From NCBI RefSeq assembly GCF_010994095.1, contig NZ_WJYO01000004.1, positions 124,001 to 188,000 of the forward strand: 64,000 bases of DNA. Direction: 5' to 3'. Below the pieces are notes generated by a model, which was given only the letters and a program-made list of their open reading frames with translations, was not told the DNA's origin and ran no database searches. Positions 52,797 through 64,000 of the stretch are shown here, in pieces (the stretch's first letter is position 1; every line of letters starts with the position of its first letter). The DNA is from Mumia xiangluensis. Lineage in GTDB: Bacteria; Actinomycetota; Actinomycetes; Propionibacteriales; Nocardioidaceae. Made by a program: the position numbers and the translations under genes.

Positions 52797-53965
52797 AACA
52801 GGGCGATGTAGTTGCCGCGTCCGGCCTGCGTGAACGTGGCCGAGACGGACGGGCCGCCGGGCCGGGTCACGGCCCGGTAGGTGGTGCTGATCTCCGTGCG
52901 GTCCTCGATCACGTCCTGCGTCGGCTCGCCGGCCGTGCTGTAGCTGAGCACGTAGCTGCGGGCGATCGCGTCCGCGTTGACGCCGCGCTCGACGAGGATG
53001 CTCGCGAAGGCGGGCTTGTCGCCGGACAGCAGCAGCGCGGAGTCGTCGCGCAGGCGCCAGCGCTGGGTCACCAGAGTGCCGCCCGTGGTGACCGGGCGGG
53101 AGACCGGGAGGTCCGGCCACTCGGCATCGACCTCGGGCTGCGCGGCGAGCGGCGTCGTGGTGGCGGGGATCTGTTCCGGTACCGGCGGCTCCGGCGTCTC
53201 GGCGTCGCCGGGCGCCTCGAGCTCCTCGTCGAGCGCCTGCCACGCCGGGCGCATGTCCGGCGGGTCGGTCGCCACGGCGGTGTACGTCATGACCGGGCGG
53301 CCCTGCGAACCGGCGGGCGACTGCTTCTTGCGGAGGTTGCCCGGGTCCAGGGTCACGGCCACCCGGACACCGATGTCGTCGGTGGTGCGTCCGGTGACGT
53401 CGAAGGAGCAACTCGTGTAGAGCCCGTCGACCGCCGTGCAGAACTGCGACCAGGTGTCTGCGTCGAGGCCGAGGTCCGGGATCAGGCTCGCGACCTGGTC
53501 GACGACCTCGCTGAAGACCTCGCCGGGATCGCCGTCGACGCGAAGGAGCGCCGTCGTGACGTCGGGCTCCGGGGGATCGGTGAGGATCGCGAACGTGTCG
53601 GTGGTCGGGAGCGGGTTGAGCGGCTCCGTCGGGGTCGGCGTGGTTGCGTCGGGATCCTCGGCCGCCTCTTCGGCTGCCTCGATGGCCTGACGACGCTCGG
53701 CCTCTGCGAGCACGGGCTGGTACGCGGCGACGAGCTCCGGGGTACGACGGCGTACGAGGGGACCGAGCTGGGTCGTGCCTTCCGGCACGGTGAGGGTGAA
53801 CGCGATCGGGGTCCCCGCGAAGGTCTCGTGCTGTCCGACGTCGACCTTCAGGCCGGAGTGCGTCGTCTCCGACCGGTCGGGGTCGGCAGGGGCGAGAGGG
53901 CTGCAGGCGCTGACGCCACCCACCACGGCCGCTGCCATTCCCGCAGCCACCAGCGACCGAATCAT
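52772..53965 (-). CDS. Lipoprotein of unknown function
   Basis: 397 aa with GGAGGTG 8 nt before the ATG. The signal peptide has lipobox VSAC (Cys at about 21). I recognise no domain. There are acidic Pro/Thr-rich linkers (about 95-125 and 230-270), and the second half shows beta-strand patterns (TLVTQRWRLRDDSALLLSGD and ending GRGNYIALFYLP). One cysteine pair (SQFCTAVDG and TSCSFDV) may be bridged. It would sit on the outer face of the membrane. On the minus strand a TAGGGT box lies about 35 nt before the start. Confidence 0.7.
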   Translation of the reverse strand: MIRSLVAAGMAAAVVGGVSACSPLAPADPDRSETTHSGLKVDVGQHETFAGTPIAFTLTVPEGTTQLGPLVRRRTPELVAAYQPVLAEAERRQAIEAAEEAAEDPDATTPTPTEPLNPLPTTDTFAILTDPPEPDVTTALLRVDGDPGEVFSEVVDQVASLIPDLGLDADTWSQFCTAVDGLYTSCSFDVTGRTTDDIGVRVAVTLDPGNLRKKQSPAGSQGRPVMTYTAVATDPPDMRPAWQALDEELEAPGDAETPEPPVPEQIPATTTPLAAQPEVDAEWPDLPVSRPVTTGGTLVTQRWRLRDDSALLLSGDKPAFASILVERGVNADAIARSYVLSYSTAGEPTQDVIEDRTEISTTYRAVTRPGGPSVSATFTQAGRGNYIALFYLPPARA

Positions 53966-54097
53966 TGCTGTTGCACCTCCATGTCGACCCCGATCACCCT
54001 ATGGCAACGTGGTCAGGTGCCTGACACGTGCCCGTGACGTCGTATTGTCGTGCACGTCACCCCCCTGCCGCGTGTGGCCCGACCCCAGGAGTCCTCG

Positions 54098-55387
54098 ATG
54101 CCGTTCTCTGCCCCGACCACGCCCGAGAGCGTGTTCACCTACGGATCGCCGCGACTGAAGTTCGGGTCCGGGGCGAGCGCGGAGCTCGGCTACGAGCTGG
54201 CCTCGCTCGGCGTGCGCCGGGCGCTGCTGGTCACCGACCGCGGGCTCGAGGCGACGGGCATCCCCGCACGGATCGCCGACGAGGTGGCCGGCGAGGGGGT
54301 GGCTCTGGACGTCTACGCGGACACTCACGTGGAGCCGACGGACGCGAGCCTGCGTCACGCGATCGACCACGCCCGCGCCAACGGGCCGTACGACGCGGTC
54401 GTGGCGCTGGGTGGCGGCTCGGCGATCGACACGGCGAAGGCGGTGAACCTCCTCACCACCAACGACGGCGAGCTGATGGACTACATCAACGTCCCGGTCG
54501 GTGCGGGTCGCGCTCCGGCGAAGGCGCTGCTGCCGATGATCGCTCTGCCGACGACGACCGGCACGGGGAGCGAGAGCACGACCATCTGCGTCCTCGACGT
54601 CCTCGAGCAGCACGTGAAGACCGGCATCAGCCACCCACGGCTGCGCCCCGAGCTCGCCATCATCGACCCCCAGCTCACGCTCTCGCAGCCGCCGCAGGTC
54701 ACCGCGGCGAGCGGCATGGACATCTTGTGCCACGCGCTGGAGAGCTACACAGCCCGCCCGTACACGTCGTACGAGCGCAAGACGGCCGCGCAGCGCGTCC
54801 CGTACTGCGGCGCGAACCCGATCTCCGACATGTGGGCCGAGAAGTCGATGAGCCTCCTCGCGTCGGCGTTCCGTACGGCGGTCCGCGACGGCAGCGACGT
54901 GGCGGCCCGTGAGCAGATGTCGCTCGCGGCGACGTTCGCCGGGATGGGCTTCGGCAACGCCGGGGTCCACATCCCTCACGCGAACGCGTACCCGATCGCC
55001 GGACAGGTCCGGGACTTCTGCCCGGACGGCTACCCGCAGGGCGAGGCGATGGTCCCGCACGGCATGGCAGTCTCGCTCACCGCACCCGAGGCGTTCCGCT
55101 TCACCTTCGACGCGTCGCCCGAGCGCCACGTGCGCGCGGCCGAGCTCCTCGAGCCGGGCGCGGAACGTCCGGACGACCTGGCGGACTTCCTGCCCGACGT
55201 GCTCGTCCGGCTGATGCGCGACATCGAGATCCCGGCCGGCATCGGCGCCGTCGGGTTCGACAAGGGCGACATCCCCACGCTCGTCGAGGGCACGATGAAG
55301 CAGCAGCGTCTGCTCGCCACGGCCCCGAAGCCGGTCCACGAGGACGCCGTCACGGCGATCTTCGAGCGGTCGATCAACCTGTGGTGA
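54098..55387 (+). CDS. Hydroxyacid-oxoacid transhydrogenase (iron-containing ADH family)
   Basis: 429 aa from the ATG at 54098 with AGGAG 6 nt upstream. The NAD-binding ALGGGSAIDTAKAVN and the metal ligands of iron-dependent dehydrogenases are seen in ASGMDILCHALES (Asp and His), NAGVHIPHANAYP (His) and MVPHGMAVSL (His). The insert with GANPISDMW is the mark of the ADHFE1/HOT branch. HOT converts 4-hydroxybutyrate plus 2-oxoglutarate to succinic semialdehyde plus D-2-hydroxyglutarate with tightly bound cofactor. The next gene, overlapping by 4 nt, encodes a dehydrogenase that could recycle the product. Substrate assignment follows the family, not proof. Confidence 0.85.
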   Translation: MPFSAPTTPESVFTYGSPRLKFGSGASAELGYELASLGVRRALLVTDRGLEATGIPARIADEVAGEGVALDVYADTHVEPTDASLRHAIDHARANGPYDAVVALGGGSAIDTAKAVNLLTTNDGELMDYINVPVGAGRAPAKALLPMIALPTTTGTGSESTTICVLDVLEQHVKTGISHPRLRPELAIIDPQLTLSQPPQVTAASGMDILCHALESYTARPYTSYERKTAAQRVPYCGANPISDMWAEKSMSLLASAFRTAVRDGSDVAAREQMSLAATFAGMGFGNAGVHIPHANAYPIAGQVRDFCPDGYPQGEAMVPHGMAVSLTAPEAFRFTFDASPERHVRAAELLEPGAERPDDLADFLPDVLVRLMRDIEIPAGIGAVGFDKGDIPTLVEGTMKQQRLLATAPKPVHEDAVTAIFERSINLW

Positions 55388-58299
55388 GCGGCGCCGCTGT
55401 CGTCGCCGACGTGGGCCGCGACGTCGCCGCGGCGCTGCGGCGCGCGGGTGTGGGAGACGTCGACGACAGCACGCTCGCACGCGCTCTCTACAGCACCGAC
55501 GCCTCGCTCTACCGAGTCGTCCCCCAGGTCGTCGTACGCCCGCGCTCGGTCGAGGAGGTCCTCGCGACCGTCGGGGTCTCGCGCGCGAGCGGGGTCCCGC
55601 TGACGTCGCGGGGTGCGGGCACCTCCATCGCGGGCAACGCGGTCGGCCCGGGCATCGTCGTCGACTTCACCCGCCACCTCAACAAGGTCGTCGGCATCGA
55701 CGTCGACGCCCGGCGGGCGCGCGTCCAGCCGGGCACCGTGCACGCGACGCTCCAGCGCGAGGCGGCTGCTCGTGGCCTGCGCTACGGTCCCGACCCGTCG
55801 ACCCACACGCGGTGCACCGTCGGCGGGATGATCGGCAACAACGCGTGCGGGTCGCGCGCGCTCGCGTACGGCCGCTCGGCCGACACGGTCGCCGCCCTCG
55901 ACGTGGTCACGATCGCGGGGGAGCGCCTCGACCTCGTACGCCCCGCCCGGGGGTCGGCGTCCACGCTGCCCGCCTCACCCACCCTCGACGCCCTGCGGGC
56001 GGTCGTCGACGCCGACCTCGCCACCGTCCGGACGGAGTTCGGGACGTTCGGGCGCCAGGTGTCGGGCTACAGCATGGAGCACCTGCTTCCCGAGAACGGG
56101 TTCGACGTCGCCACCTTCCTCGCCGGCACCGAGGGCACGCTGGCGGTGATGCTCGAGGCCGAGGTCGACCTCGTCACCGATCCGCCGTACCGCGTGCTTC
56201 TCCTGCTCGGCTACCCGACGATGGCGGACGCGGCCGACGACGTGATGGCGATCCTCCCGCACGGGCCGACGGCGTGCGAGGGCCTCGACGCCCGGATCGT
56301 CGACGTCGTCCGCGCGCAGCGTGGCGCGTCGTCGGTGCCCGAGCTCCCCGCCGGCGCCGGGTGGATGTTCGTGGAGCTGGCCGGAGACTCGCTCGCCGAG
56401 CTCGAGTCGCGCGCCGCGGCGGTGTCCGCCGACGTGGGCACCCGGTCAACGAGGCTCGTGACCGACGCTGCGGAGCAGGCGGTCCTGTGGCGGATCCGGG
56501 AGGAGGGCGCGGGCCTCGCCGCACGTTCGCTCTCACGCCCCGCGTACGCAGGCTGGGAGGACACCGCGGTCCCGCCCGAGCGGCTGGGCACCTACCTGCG
56601 GGAGTTCGAGGCGTTGCTGCGCCAGTACGACCTCGACGGCGTGCCGTACGGACACTTCGGCGACGGCTGCGTGCACGTCCGGATCGACTTCCCGTTCGCG
56701 CAGGACGACGGCGCGCGGGTGTTCCGCGACTTCCTTCGCGATGCCGCCGTGCTCGTCGCCGGGCACGGGGGGTCGCTGTCAGGCGAGCACGGGGACGGGC
56801 GAGCACGCTCGGAGCTGCTGCCGCTCATGTACAGCCAGGAGGCGATCTCGCTCTTCGGGCGGGTCAAGGCGGTCCTCGACCCGGACGACCTGCTGAACCC
56901 GGGCGTCCTCGTGGACCCGGCGCCGCTCGACGCCGACCTGCGGGGGACCGGCGTGGGGCGCGTTCGCGACCGCCTCGCCCTGCGCCTGCTCCACGACGAC
57001 GGCGACCTCGGCGCTGCCGTCCACCGGTGCACGGGCGTCGGCAAGTGCATCGCGGACAACACCGGTGCGGGCGGGGTCATGTGTCCCTCGTTCCAGGCGA
57101 CGCGCGAGGAGAAGGACTCGACGCGAGGTCGCGCGCGGGTGCTCCAGGAGATGGTCGACGGACGGCTCGTCGGCAAGGGCTGGAAGGACCCGGCGGTCCA
57201 CGACGCGCTCGACCTCTGCCTCTCCTGCAAGGGCTGCGCACGCGACTGTCCGACCGGGATCGACATGGCGACCTACAAGGCCGAGGCGCTCCACCAGACG
57301 TACAAGGGCAGGCTGCGACCGCGCAACCACTACGCGCTCGGCATGCTCCCGCGGTGGGCACGCCTGTCTGCTCCGATCGCTCGGGTGGCCAACCTCGCGC
57401 TCCGCATCCCAGGGCTGCGGCAGGTCGCCCTCTGGCTCGCCGGCGTCGACGCGCGGCGGAGCATCCCGGCGTTCGCGACCACGACGCTGCGCCGGTGGAG
57501 CCGGTCGGCCGGCACCGCGACCCGGACGCGAGACGCCGGCATGCACGCCCTCGGGCGAGCGGACGGCCGGCCCGACGTGCTGATCTGGGCCGACTCCTTC
57601 ACGAACTACTTCCAGACGGCGCCCGGCCAGGCGGCCGTACGCGTGCTCGAGGCCGCCGGCTACCGCGTACGCCTGCTCGACGAGTCGGTGTGCTGCGGCC
57701 TCACCTGGATCTCGACCGGTCAGCTCGACGGCGCACGACGCAACGTCGAGCGGACCGTCGCCGCACTCCACCCGTACGTCGCGGCGGGGATCCCGGTCGT
57801 CGGGCTCGAGCCGTCGTGCCTCACGGCCCTGCGGACGGACGCGGTCGAGCTCACCGACGACCCACGGGCTGCCGAGGTCGCCGCAGGCGTCCACACCCTC
57901 GCGGAGCTGCTCGCCCGGACCGAGGGGTGGGAGCCGCCGGACCTGCGCGGTGTGACACTGGTCGCACAGCCGCACTGCCACCAGGCCTCGATGCTGGGCT
58001 GGCAGGCGGACGCCGCGCTGCTCGAACGGGCCGGGGCCACGGTGACCCGGGTCGGTGGCTGCTGCGGCCTGGCCGGCAACTTCGGTGTCGAGAAGGGCCA
58101 CTACGAGGTCTCGGTGAAGGTGGCGGAGCACCAGCTGCTCCCGGCCGTCCGTACGGCGCCGGAGGGGGCGATCGTCCTCGCCGACGGGTTCTCGTGCCGT
58201 ACGCAGCTCGACGACCTCGCCGACGTCCAGGCACTGCACCTGGCCGAGCTGCTCGACCGACAGGCACGTGGGCGGACGCCCGTCGGCGGGTCACAGTGA
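55384..58299 (+). CDS. FAD-linked / Fe-S 2-hydroxyacid dehydrogenase (YdiJ-like)
   Basis: 971 aa from the GTG overlapping the previous stop (GTGA); a GTG one codon earlier is possible. An N-terminal FAD-binding type 4 domain ([28 protein letters not shown]) is followed by an FAD-oxidase C domain to about 500. A ferredoxin-like part comes next ([11 protein letters not shown], with [20 protein letters not shown] as a 4Fe-4S motif), then two CCG domains ([10 protein letters not shown] and [12 protein letters not shown]). This GlcD-GlcF-type fusion matches E. coli YdiJ, which is reported to oxidise D-2-hydroxyglutarate. D-lactate or glycolate are alternatives. Electrons would pass through the Fe-S centres to the quinone pool. 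Confidence 0.88.
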   Translation: MSGAAVVADVGRDVAAALRRAGVGDVDDSTLARALYSTDASLYRVVPQVVVRPRSVEEVLATVGVSRASGVPLTSRGAGTSIAGNAVGPGIVVDFTRHLNKVVGIDVDARRARVQPGTVHATLQREAAARGLRYGPDPSTHTRCTVGGMIGNNACGSRALAYGRSADTVAALDVVTIAGERLDLVRPARGSASTLPASPTLDALRAVVDADLATVRTEFGTFGRQVSGYSMEHLLPENGFDVATFLAGTEGTLAVMLEAEVDLVTDPPYRVLLLLGYPTMADAADDVMAILPHGPTACEGLDARIVDVVRAQRGASSVPELPAGAGWMFVELAGDSLAELESRAAAVSADVGTRSTRLVTDAAEQAVLWRIREEGAGLAARSLSRPAYAGWEDTAVPPERLGTYLREFEALLRQYDLDGVPYGHFGDGCVHVRIDFPFAQDDGARVFRDFLRDAAVLVAGHGGSLSGEHGDGRARSELLPLMYSQEAISLFGRVKAVLDPDDLLNPGVLVDPAPLDADLRGTGVGRVRDRLALRLLHDDGDLGAAVHRCTGVGKCIADNTGAGGVMCPSFQATREEKDSTRGRARVLQEMVDGRLVGKGWKDPAVHDALDLCLSCKGCARDCPTGIDMATYKAEALHQTYKGRLRPRNHYALGMLPRWARLSAPIARVANLALRIPGLRQVALWLAGVDARRSIPAFATTTLRRWSRSAGTATRTRDAGMHALGRADGRPDVLIWADSFTNYFQTAPGQAAVRVLEAAGYRVRLLDESVCCGLTWISTGQLDGARRNVERTVAALHPYVAAGIPVVGLEPSCLTALRTDAVELTDDPRAAEVAAGVHTLAELLARTEGWEPPDLRGVTLVAQPHCHQASMLGWQADAALLERAGATVTRVGGCCGLAGNFGVEKGHYEVSVKVAEHQLLPAVRTAPEGAIVLADGFSCRTQLDDLADVQALHLAELLDRQARGRTPVGGSQ

Positions 58300-58306
58300 A
58301 CCCGTT

Positions 58307-58335
58307 TTGACCCCTCACGGGGCACCCGGTAGTCT
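58307..58335 (+). promoter_or_regulatory. rpsL promoter
   Basis: TTGACC and TAGTCT are separated by exactly 17 nt. It begins 7 nt after the preceding gene and leaves a leader of about 230 nt ahead of rpsL; I see no gene in the leader. Confidence 0.75.
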
Positions 58336-58570
58336 TGGACATTGTGCCGTGGACTCACTGTCCGTGTGCACCGATTCGCGTGTCGCCGCACTGTCGGTCG
58401 AGTCGTCCGAACGGGTCATGGACCTGGTCGAACGAACGGAGTGCAGGGCCGCGAGAAAGCAACACCTACCATCGCACGTCGCGGTGGCGGCACGCCTGAG
58501 GCGCGCCGCCTGGGCCGCGCCCGCCGCACACCGCAAGACGACAGAGCCGGACAGAAGAAAGAAGCATGTA

Positions 58571-58945
58571 GTGCCAACGATCCAGCAGTTGGTCCGCAAG
58601 GGCCGTCAGGACAAGGTGGCGAAGACTAAGACGCCCGCCCTGAAGGGTTCGCCGCAGCGCCGTGGAGTGTGCACCCGCGTGTACACGACCACGCCGAAGA
58701 AGCCGAACTCCGCGCTGCGGAAGGTTGCTCGTGTCCGGCTGAGCAGCGGGATCGAGGTCACTGCCTACATCCCCGGTGAGGGTCACAACCTGCAGGAGCA
58801 CTCGATCGTGCTCGTTCGCGGTGGCCGCGTGAAGGACCTCCCGGGCGTGCGTTACAAGATCATCCGCGGCGCGCTGGACACCCAGGGTGTCAAGAGCCGC
58901 AAGCAGGCTCGCAGCCGTTACGGCGCGAAGAAGGAGAAGAGCTGA
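58571..58945 (+). CDS. rpsL: Ribosomal protein S12
   Basis: 124 aa from a GTG with AGAAAGAAG upstream; longer frames reach into the leader. [33 protein letters not shown] and [20 protein letters not shown] are typical. Lys43 and Lys88, the streptomycin-resistance positions, are wild type. S12 takes part in decoding on the 30S subunit. The stop overlaps the rpsG start. Confidence 0.98.
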   Translation: MPTIQQLVRKGRQDKVAKTKTPALKGSPQRRGVCTRVYTTTPKKPNSALRKVARVRLSSGIEVTAYIPGEGHNLQEHSIVLVRGGRVKDLPGVRYKIIRGALDTQGVKSRKQARSRYGAKKEKS

Positions 58946-59415
58946 TGCCGCGCAAGGGTCCCGCACCGAAGCGCCCCGTCGAGGCCGATCCGGTCTACTC
59001 GAGCCCCCTGGTCACGCAGCTGATCAACAAGGTGCTCGAGGACGGCAAGAAGCAGGTCGCACAGCGCATCGTCTACACCGCTCTCGAGGGCACCCGCGAG
59101 AAGACCGGCACCGACCCGGTCATCACGCTGAAGCGCGCGCTCGACAACGTGAAGCCGACGCTCGAGGTCAAGTCCCGCCGTGTCGGCGGTGCGACCTACC
59201 AGGTCCCGATCGAGGTCCGCGCTTCGCGCGCCAACACCCTCGCGCTCCGCTGGCTCGTCCGGTTCTCCAGCGAGCGTCGCGAGAAGACCATGGCCGAGCG
59301 CCTCATGAACGAGCTGCTCGACGCCTCGAACGGCCTCGGCGGTGCGGTCAAGAAGCGTGAGGACACGCACAAGATGGCCGAAGCCAACAAGGCCTTCGCT
59401 CACTACCGCTGGTGA
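58945..59415 (+). CDS. rpsG: Ribosomal protein S7
   Basis: 156 aa. [34 protein letters not shown] and the C-terminal [15 protein letters not shown] are conserved. S7 nucleates assembly of the 30S head. Its ATG shares one base with the rpsL stop. A stem (59421-59448) lies in the 77-nt gap to fusA. Confidence 0.98.
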   Translation: MPRKGPAPKRPVEADPVYSSPLVTQLINKVLEDGKKQVAQRIVYTALEGTREKTGTDPVITLKRALDNVKPTLEVKSRRVGGATYQVPIEVRASRANTLALRWLVRFSSERREKTMAERLMNELLDASNGLGGAVKKREDTHKMAEANKAFAHYRW

Positions 59416-59420
59416 CGCGA

Positions 59421-59448
59421 GTGCCGCAGGCCCTCGGGCCGGCGGCAC
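59421..59448 (+). other. Hairpin between rpsG and fusA
   Basis: GTGCCGC pairs with GCGGCAC and encloses GGCCC-TCG-GGGCC-like inner pairing. In the str operon of other bacteria, S7 feeds back on this kind of intergenic RNA; that role here is inference. Confidence 0.4.
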
Positions 59449-59492
59449 CCCTCATCTGAACCGACTCACGACAGCAAGGGAAGTCAGCCAAG

Positions 59493-61601
<2,109 letters not shown>

Positions 61602-61673
61602 TCGCAGGCCTGACTAGGCTTGGATCAGCTCAACCGCACGGCGCAAGCAACATTCAATCGAGGAGGAGCCCCA

Positions 61674-62867
61674 GTGGCTAAGGCGAAGTTCGAGCGGACT
61701 AAGCCGCACATGAACATCGGCACCATCGGTCACATCGACCACGGTAAGACGACGCTGACCGCGGCGATTACCAAGGTGCTGCATGACAAGTACCCGGATC
61801 TGAACGAGGCCTCGGCCTTCGATCAGATCGACAAGGCTCCTGAGGAGCGCCAGCGCGGTATCACGATCTCGATCGCTCACGTCGAGTACCAGACCGAGAA
61901 CCGTCACTACGCGCACGTCGACTGCCCGGGTCACGCCGACTACGTGAAGAACATGATCACGGGTGCGGCACAGATGGACGGCGCGATCCTCGTGGTCGCC
62001 GCCACCGACGGCCCGATGCCCCAGACGCGTGAGCACGTCCTGCTCGCCCGCCAGGTCGGCGTGCCGGCGATGGTCGTCGCCCTCAACAAGTGCGACATGG
62101 TCGACGACGACGAGCTCATCGAGCTCGTCGAGCTCGAGGTCCGTGAGCTCCTCAGCGAGCAGGAGTTCGACGGCGACAACGCACCGGTCGTCCGCGTGGC
62201 CGCCTTCCCGGCGCTCAACGGCGACGCCAAGTGGGGCGAGTCGATCCTCGAGCTGATGAACGCTGTCGACGAGTACATCCCCGAGCCCCCGCGTGAGACG
62301 GACAAGCCGTTCCTCATGCCGGTCGAGGACGTCTTCACGATCACGGGTCGCGGTACGGTCATCACCGGCCGTATCGAGCGCGGCATCGTCAAGCTCAACG
62401 ACACCGTCGACATCGTCGGCATCCGTACGGAGAAGCAGACCTCGACCGTCACCGGTATCGAGATGTTCCGCAAGCTCCTCGACGAGGGCCAGGCGGGCGA
62501 GAACGTCGGCCTCCTGCTTCGTGGCACGAAGCGCGAGGACGTCGAGCGCGGCATGGTCGTCATCGCGCCGGGCACCACGACTCCCCACACGGAGTTCGAG
62601 GGCCAGGTCTACATCCTGTCGAAGGAGGAGGGCGGCCGTCACACGCCGTTCTTCAACAACTACCGCCCGCAGTTCTACTTCCGCACCACGGACGTCACCG
62701 GCGTCGTCACGCTGCCTGAGGGCACCGAGATGGTCATGCCGGGCGACAACACCGAGATGTCGGTTCAGCTGATCCAGCCGATCGCGATGGACGAGGGTCT
62801 TCGTTTCGCGATCCGCGAGGGTGGTCGTACGGTCGGCGCTGGTCGCGTCACCAAGATCAACAAGTGA
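61674..62867 (+). CDS. tuf: Elongation factor Tu
   Basis: 397 aa from a GTG with GAGGAGGAG upstream. G motifs [27 protein letters not shown] and NKCDMVDD are complete, and domains II and III end in [13 protein letters not shown]. It delivers aminoacyl-tRNA to the ribosome. TAGGCT at 61615-61620 may be an extra -10 box in the 72-nt gap after fusA. A hairpin terminator follows, ending the operon. Confidence 0.98.
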   Translation: MAKAKFERTKPHMNIGTIGHIDHGKTTLTAAITKVLHDKYPDLNEASAFDQIDKAPEERQRGITISIAHVEYQTENRHYAHVDCPGHADYVKNMITGAAQMDGAILVVAATDGPMPQTREHVLLARQVGVPAMVVALNKCDMVDDDELIELVELEVRELLSEQEFDGDNAPVVRVAAFPALNGDAKWGESILELMNAVDEYIPEPPRETDKPFLMPVEDVFTITGRGTVITGRIERGIVKLNDTVDIVGIRTEKQTSTVTGIEMFRKLLDEGQAGENVGLLLRGTKREDVERGMVVIAPGTTTPHTEFEGQVYILSKEEGGRHTPFFNNYRPQFYFRTTDVTGVVTLPEGTEMVMPGDNTEMSVQLIQPIAMDEGLRFAIREGGRTVGAGRVTKINK

Positions 62868-62903
62868 TCTGATCCCGGGTTCGTCCCGGGTCCGGTCTCT
62901 GGC

Positions 62904-62939
62904 CGAAGCCCCGTCCTGCACCTGCAGGGCGGGGCTTCG
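62904..62939 (+). terminator. 17-bp hairpin terminator after tuf
   Basis: 62904-62920 pairs with 62923-62939 with one G-T pair; the loop must open by a few pairs. A short T-rich stretch (ttcgtcgtac) follows. Confidence 0.85.
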
Positions 62940-63025
62940 TCGTACCCGCGCGGTCGCGACCTTGGCCCACGTGTGGCTCGCGTCCCAGTTCGCGAGGCTC
63001 GCCGCCGCGGCCGGGCGTACGGACG

Positions 63026-63031
63026 TATCGT
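63026..63031 (+). promoter_or_regulatory. -10 box TATCGT of the cation efflux gene, probable leaderless start
   Basis: TATCGT ends 6 nt before the GTG at 63038. No Shine-Dalgarno lies between. Confidence 0.5.
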
Positions 63032-63037
63032 GAATGC

Positions 63038-63949
63038 GTGGGACACGACCATGCGCACGGGACTCCGTCCGCCCAGCACCGCCCGCGTCTGGCGCTGGTG
63101 CTCGGCCTGACGGTGCTCGTCCTCGTGATCGAGGTCGTGGCCGCCGCGCTCACGGGGAGCCTCGCGCTCCTCGCCGACGCGGGGCACATGCTCAGCGACA
63201 CCTTCGGCCTCGCCATGGCCCTCGTCGCGGTGACCGTGGCCCAGCGGCAGGGGAGCCCGCGCCGTACGTTCGGCTACCACCGCTCGGAGATCCTCGCGGC
63301 GGGCCTCAACGGACTCGTGCTCCTCGTCCTGTGCGCCGTCGTCGCGGTCTCGGCGATCCGCCGACTCGGCGACGCGCCCGAGGTCGACTCGCCGTGGATG
63401 CTGGCCGCGGGCGCGCTGGGTCTCGCCGCCAACGTGGTCGGGCTGATCGTCCTGCGCCGGGGCGCCCAGGAGAGTCTCAACGTGCGCGGCGCGTACCTCG
63501 AGGTGCTGGGTGACGCGATCGGGTCGGTCGCGGTCATCGTCGCGGCCGTGGTGATCATGCTGACCGGCTGGTACGGCGCGGACGCGGTCGCCTCCCTCGC
63601 CATCGCCGCGCTCATCGCCCCGCGCGCGATCGGGCTGCTGCGGGAGGTCGCGGACGTGCTCCTGGAGTCGACGCCGCGTGGCCTCGACCTGGACGAGCTG
63701 CGGGCCCACATGCGTGAGGCCCCCGGGGTCCTGGACGTCCACGACCTGCACGTCTGGACTATCACGTCGGGGATGCCGGTGATGTCCGCCCACGTCGTGG
63801 TCGACGACGTCGTGCTGGAGGTCGACGCCGGCCACGGGGTCCTCGACCACTTGCGCAGCTGCCTGTCGGACCACTTCGACGTCGAGCACTCGACGTTCCA
63901 GCTCGAGCCCGCGAGCCACGCGGCTACCGAGCACCACACCCACCGCTGA
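63038..63949 (+). CDS. Cation diffusion facilitator (CDF) efflux protein
   Basis: 303 aa with six membrane helices and His-rich ends (GHDHAHG at the start, TEHHTHR at the end). The second-helix metal site is LLADAGHMLSDTFGLA. In the fifth helix the usual HxxxD of zinc-exporting relatives reads YLEVLGDAIGSVAV, so a glutamate stands where histidine is common. A C-terminal cytoplasmic domain begins after helix six (VLDVHDLHVWTITSG). It would export Zn2+ or a related divalent ion by proton exchange. The substitution may change metal choice. The gene stands alone after tuf. Confidence 0.9.
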   Translation: MGHDHAHGTPSAQHRPRLALVLGLTVLVLVIEVVAAALTGSLALLADAGHMLSDTFGLAMALVAVTVAQRQGSPRRTFGYHRSEILAAGLNGLVLLVLCAVVAVSAIRRLGDAPEVDSPWMLAAGALGLAANVVGLIVLRRGAQESLNVRGAYLEVLGDAIGSVAVIVAAVVIMLTGWYGADAVASLAIAALIAPRAIGLLREVADVLLESTPRGLDLDELRAHMREAPGVLDVHDLHVWTITSGMPVMSAHVVVDDVVLEVDAGHGVLDHLRSCLSDHFDVEHSTFQLEPASHAATEHHTHR

Positions 63950-63968
63950 CCCCCCGAGCGGTGAGTGG

Positions 63969-63998
63969 GGTCCCACCCGAGCCGTACGGGGTGGGACC
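63969..63998 (+). terminator. Hairpin after the CDF gene
   Basis: GGTCCCACCC pairs with GGGTGGGACC around a 10-nt loop, 19 nt after the stop, at the window edge. Downstream context is not visible. Confidence 0.65.
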
Positions 63999-64000
63999 AG

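Overview
The window is about 64 kb of high-GC DNA (roughly 70% G+C by eye) from an actinobacterium. It carries the conserved actinobacterial order tRNA-Trp / secE / nusG / rplK / rplA / rplJ / rplL / rpoB / rpoC / rpsL / rpsG / fusA / tuf, with GTG and TTG starts, -10 boxes of the TANNNT type, Mce transport genes and an actinobacterial NusG with a long acidic N-terminus. The Nocardioidaceae (Nocardioides/Aeromicrobium type) look likely, but that is an inference from gene content and style, not a phylogenetic result.

Layout. (1) 1-10,000: the 3' part of a PAS-SpoIIE phosphatase-HATPase regulator, a frameshifted rarD-like permease gene, the korA-korB 2-oxoacid:ferredoxin oxidoreductase, a secreted M28 peptidase, a small TPR-like protein and a secreted subtilisin. 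(2) 10,054-18,893: ten tightly overlapping nuo genes in the order A-B-C-H-I-J-K-L-M-N. nuoD, nuoE, nuoF and nuoG are absent, so this encodes a complex I-like membrane arm and part of the connecting module without an NADH input arm. KorAB nearby makes ferredoxin a plausible electron donor. (3) 18,910-26,103: RNase HI, a membrane protein of lower GC, YajQ, tRNA-Tyr, a serine hydrolase lipoprotein, tRNA-Thr, tRNA-Met, rpmG, murB, a DUF559-type protein, an adenosine deaminase family enzyme and tRNA-Trp. (4) 26,168-30,905: secE-nusG-rplK-rplA, a LppX/LprG-like lipoprotein, and rplJ-rplL with a promoter and probable L10 leader. (5) 31,168-43,807: an LPATG surface protein, a complete Mce lipid-import operon (ATPase, two YrbE permeases, MceA-F, two Mce-associated proteins) and a convergent class E sortase, all lying between rplL and rpoB. 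(6) 44,145-51,579: rpoB and rpoC. (7) 51,705-58,299: an acyltransferase-3 membrane protein, a lipoprotein, and an overlapping pair encoding a hydroxyacid-oxoacid transhydrogenase and a large FAD/Fe-S dehydrogenase. (8) 58,571-63,949: rpsL, rpsG, fusA, tuf and a CDF cation efflux protein.

How the parts may work together. KorAB would reduce ferredoxin while making acyl-CoA from 2-oxoacids, and the truncated Nuo complex could pass those electrons to quinone with proton pumping. The transhydrogenase and dehydrogenase pair could form a closed 2-oxoglutarate / D-2-hydroxyglutarate cycle that oxidises 4-hydroxybutyrate. The Mce operon would import lipids. Its ATPase sits in the rplL-rpoB interval, where mycobacteria keep the orphan Mce ATPase gene mkl, which hints at an ancestral location.

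Sequence-wide patterns: several genes have a TANNNT box 6-7 nt before the start codon (probable leaderless mRNAs), many terminators are long GC hairpins without a T tract, and the palindrome CGTACG is several-fold more frequent than base composition predicts. No CRISPR array, insertion sequence, prophage or rRNA gene was seen. The only intergenic stretch above 300 bases is 43,808-44,144, which holds the rpoB promoter and leader.
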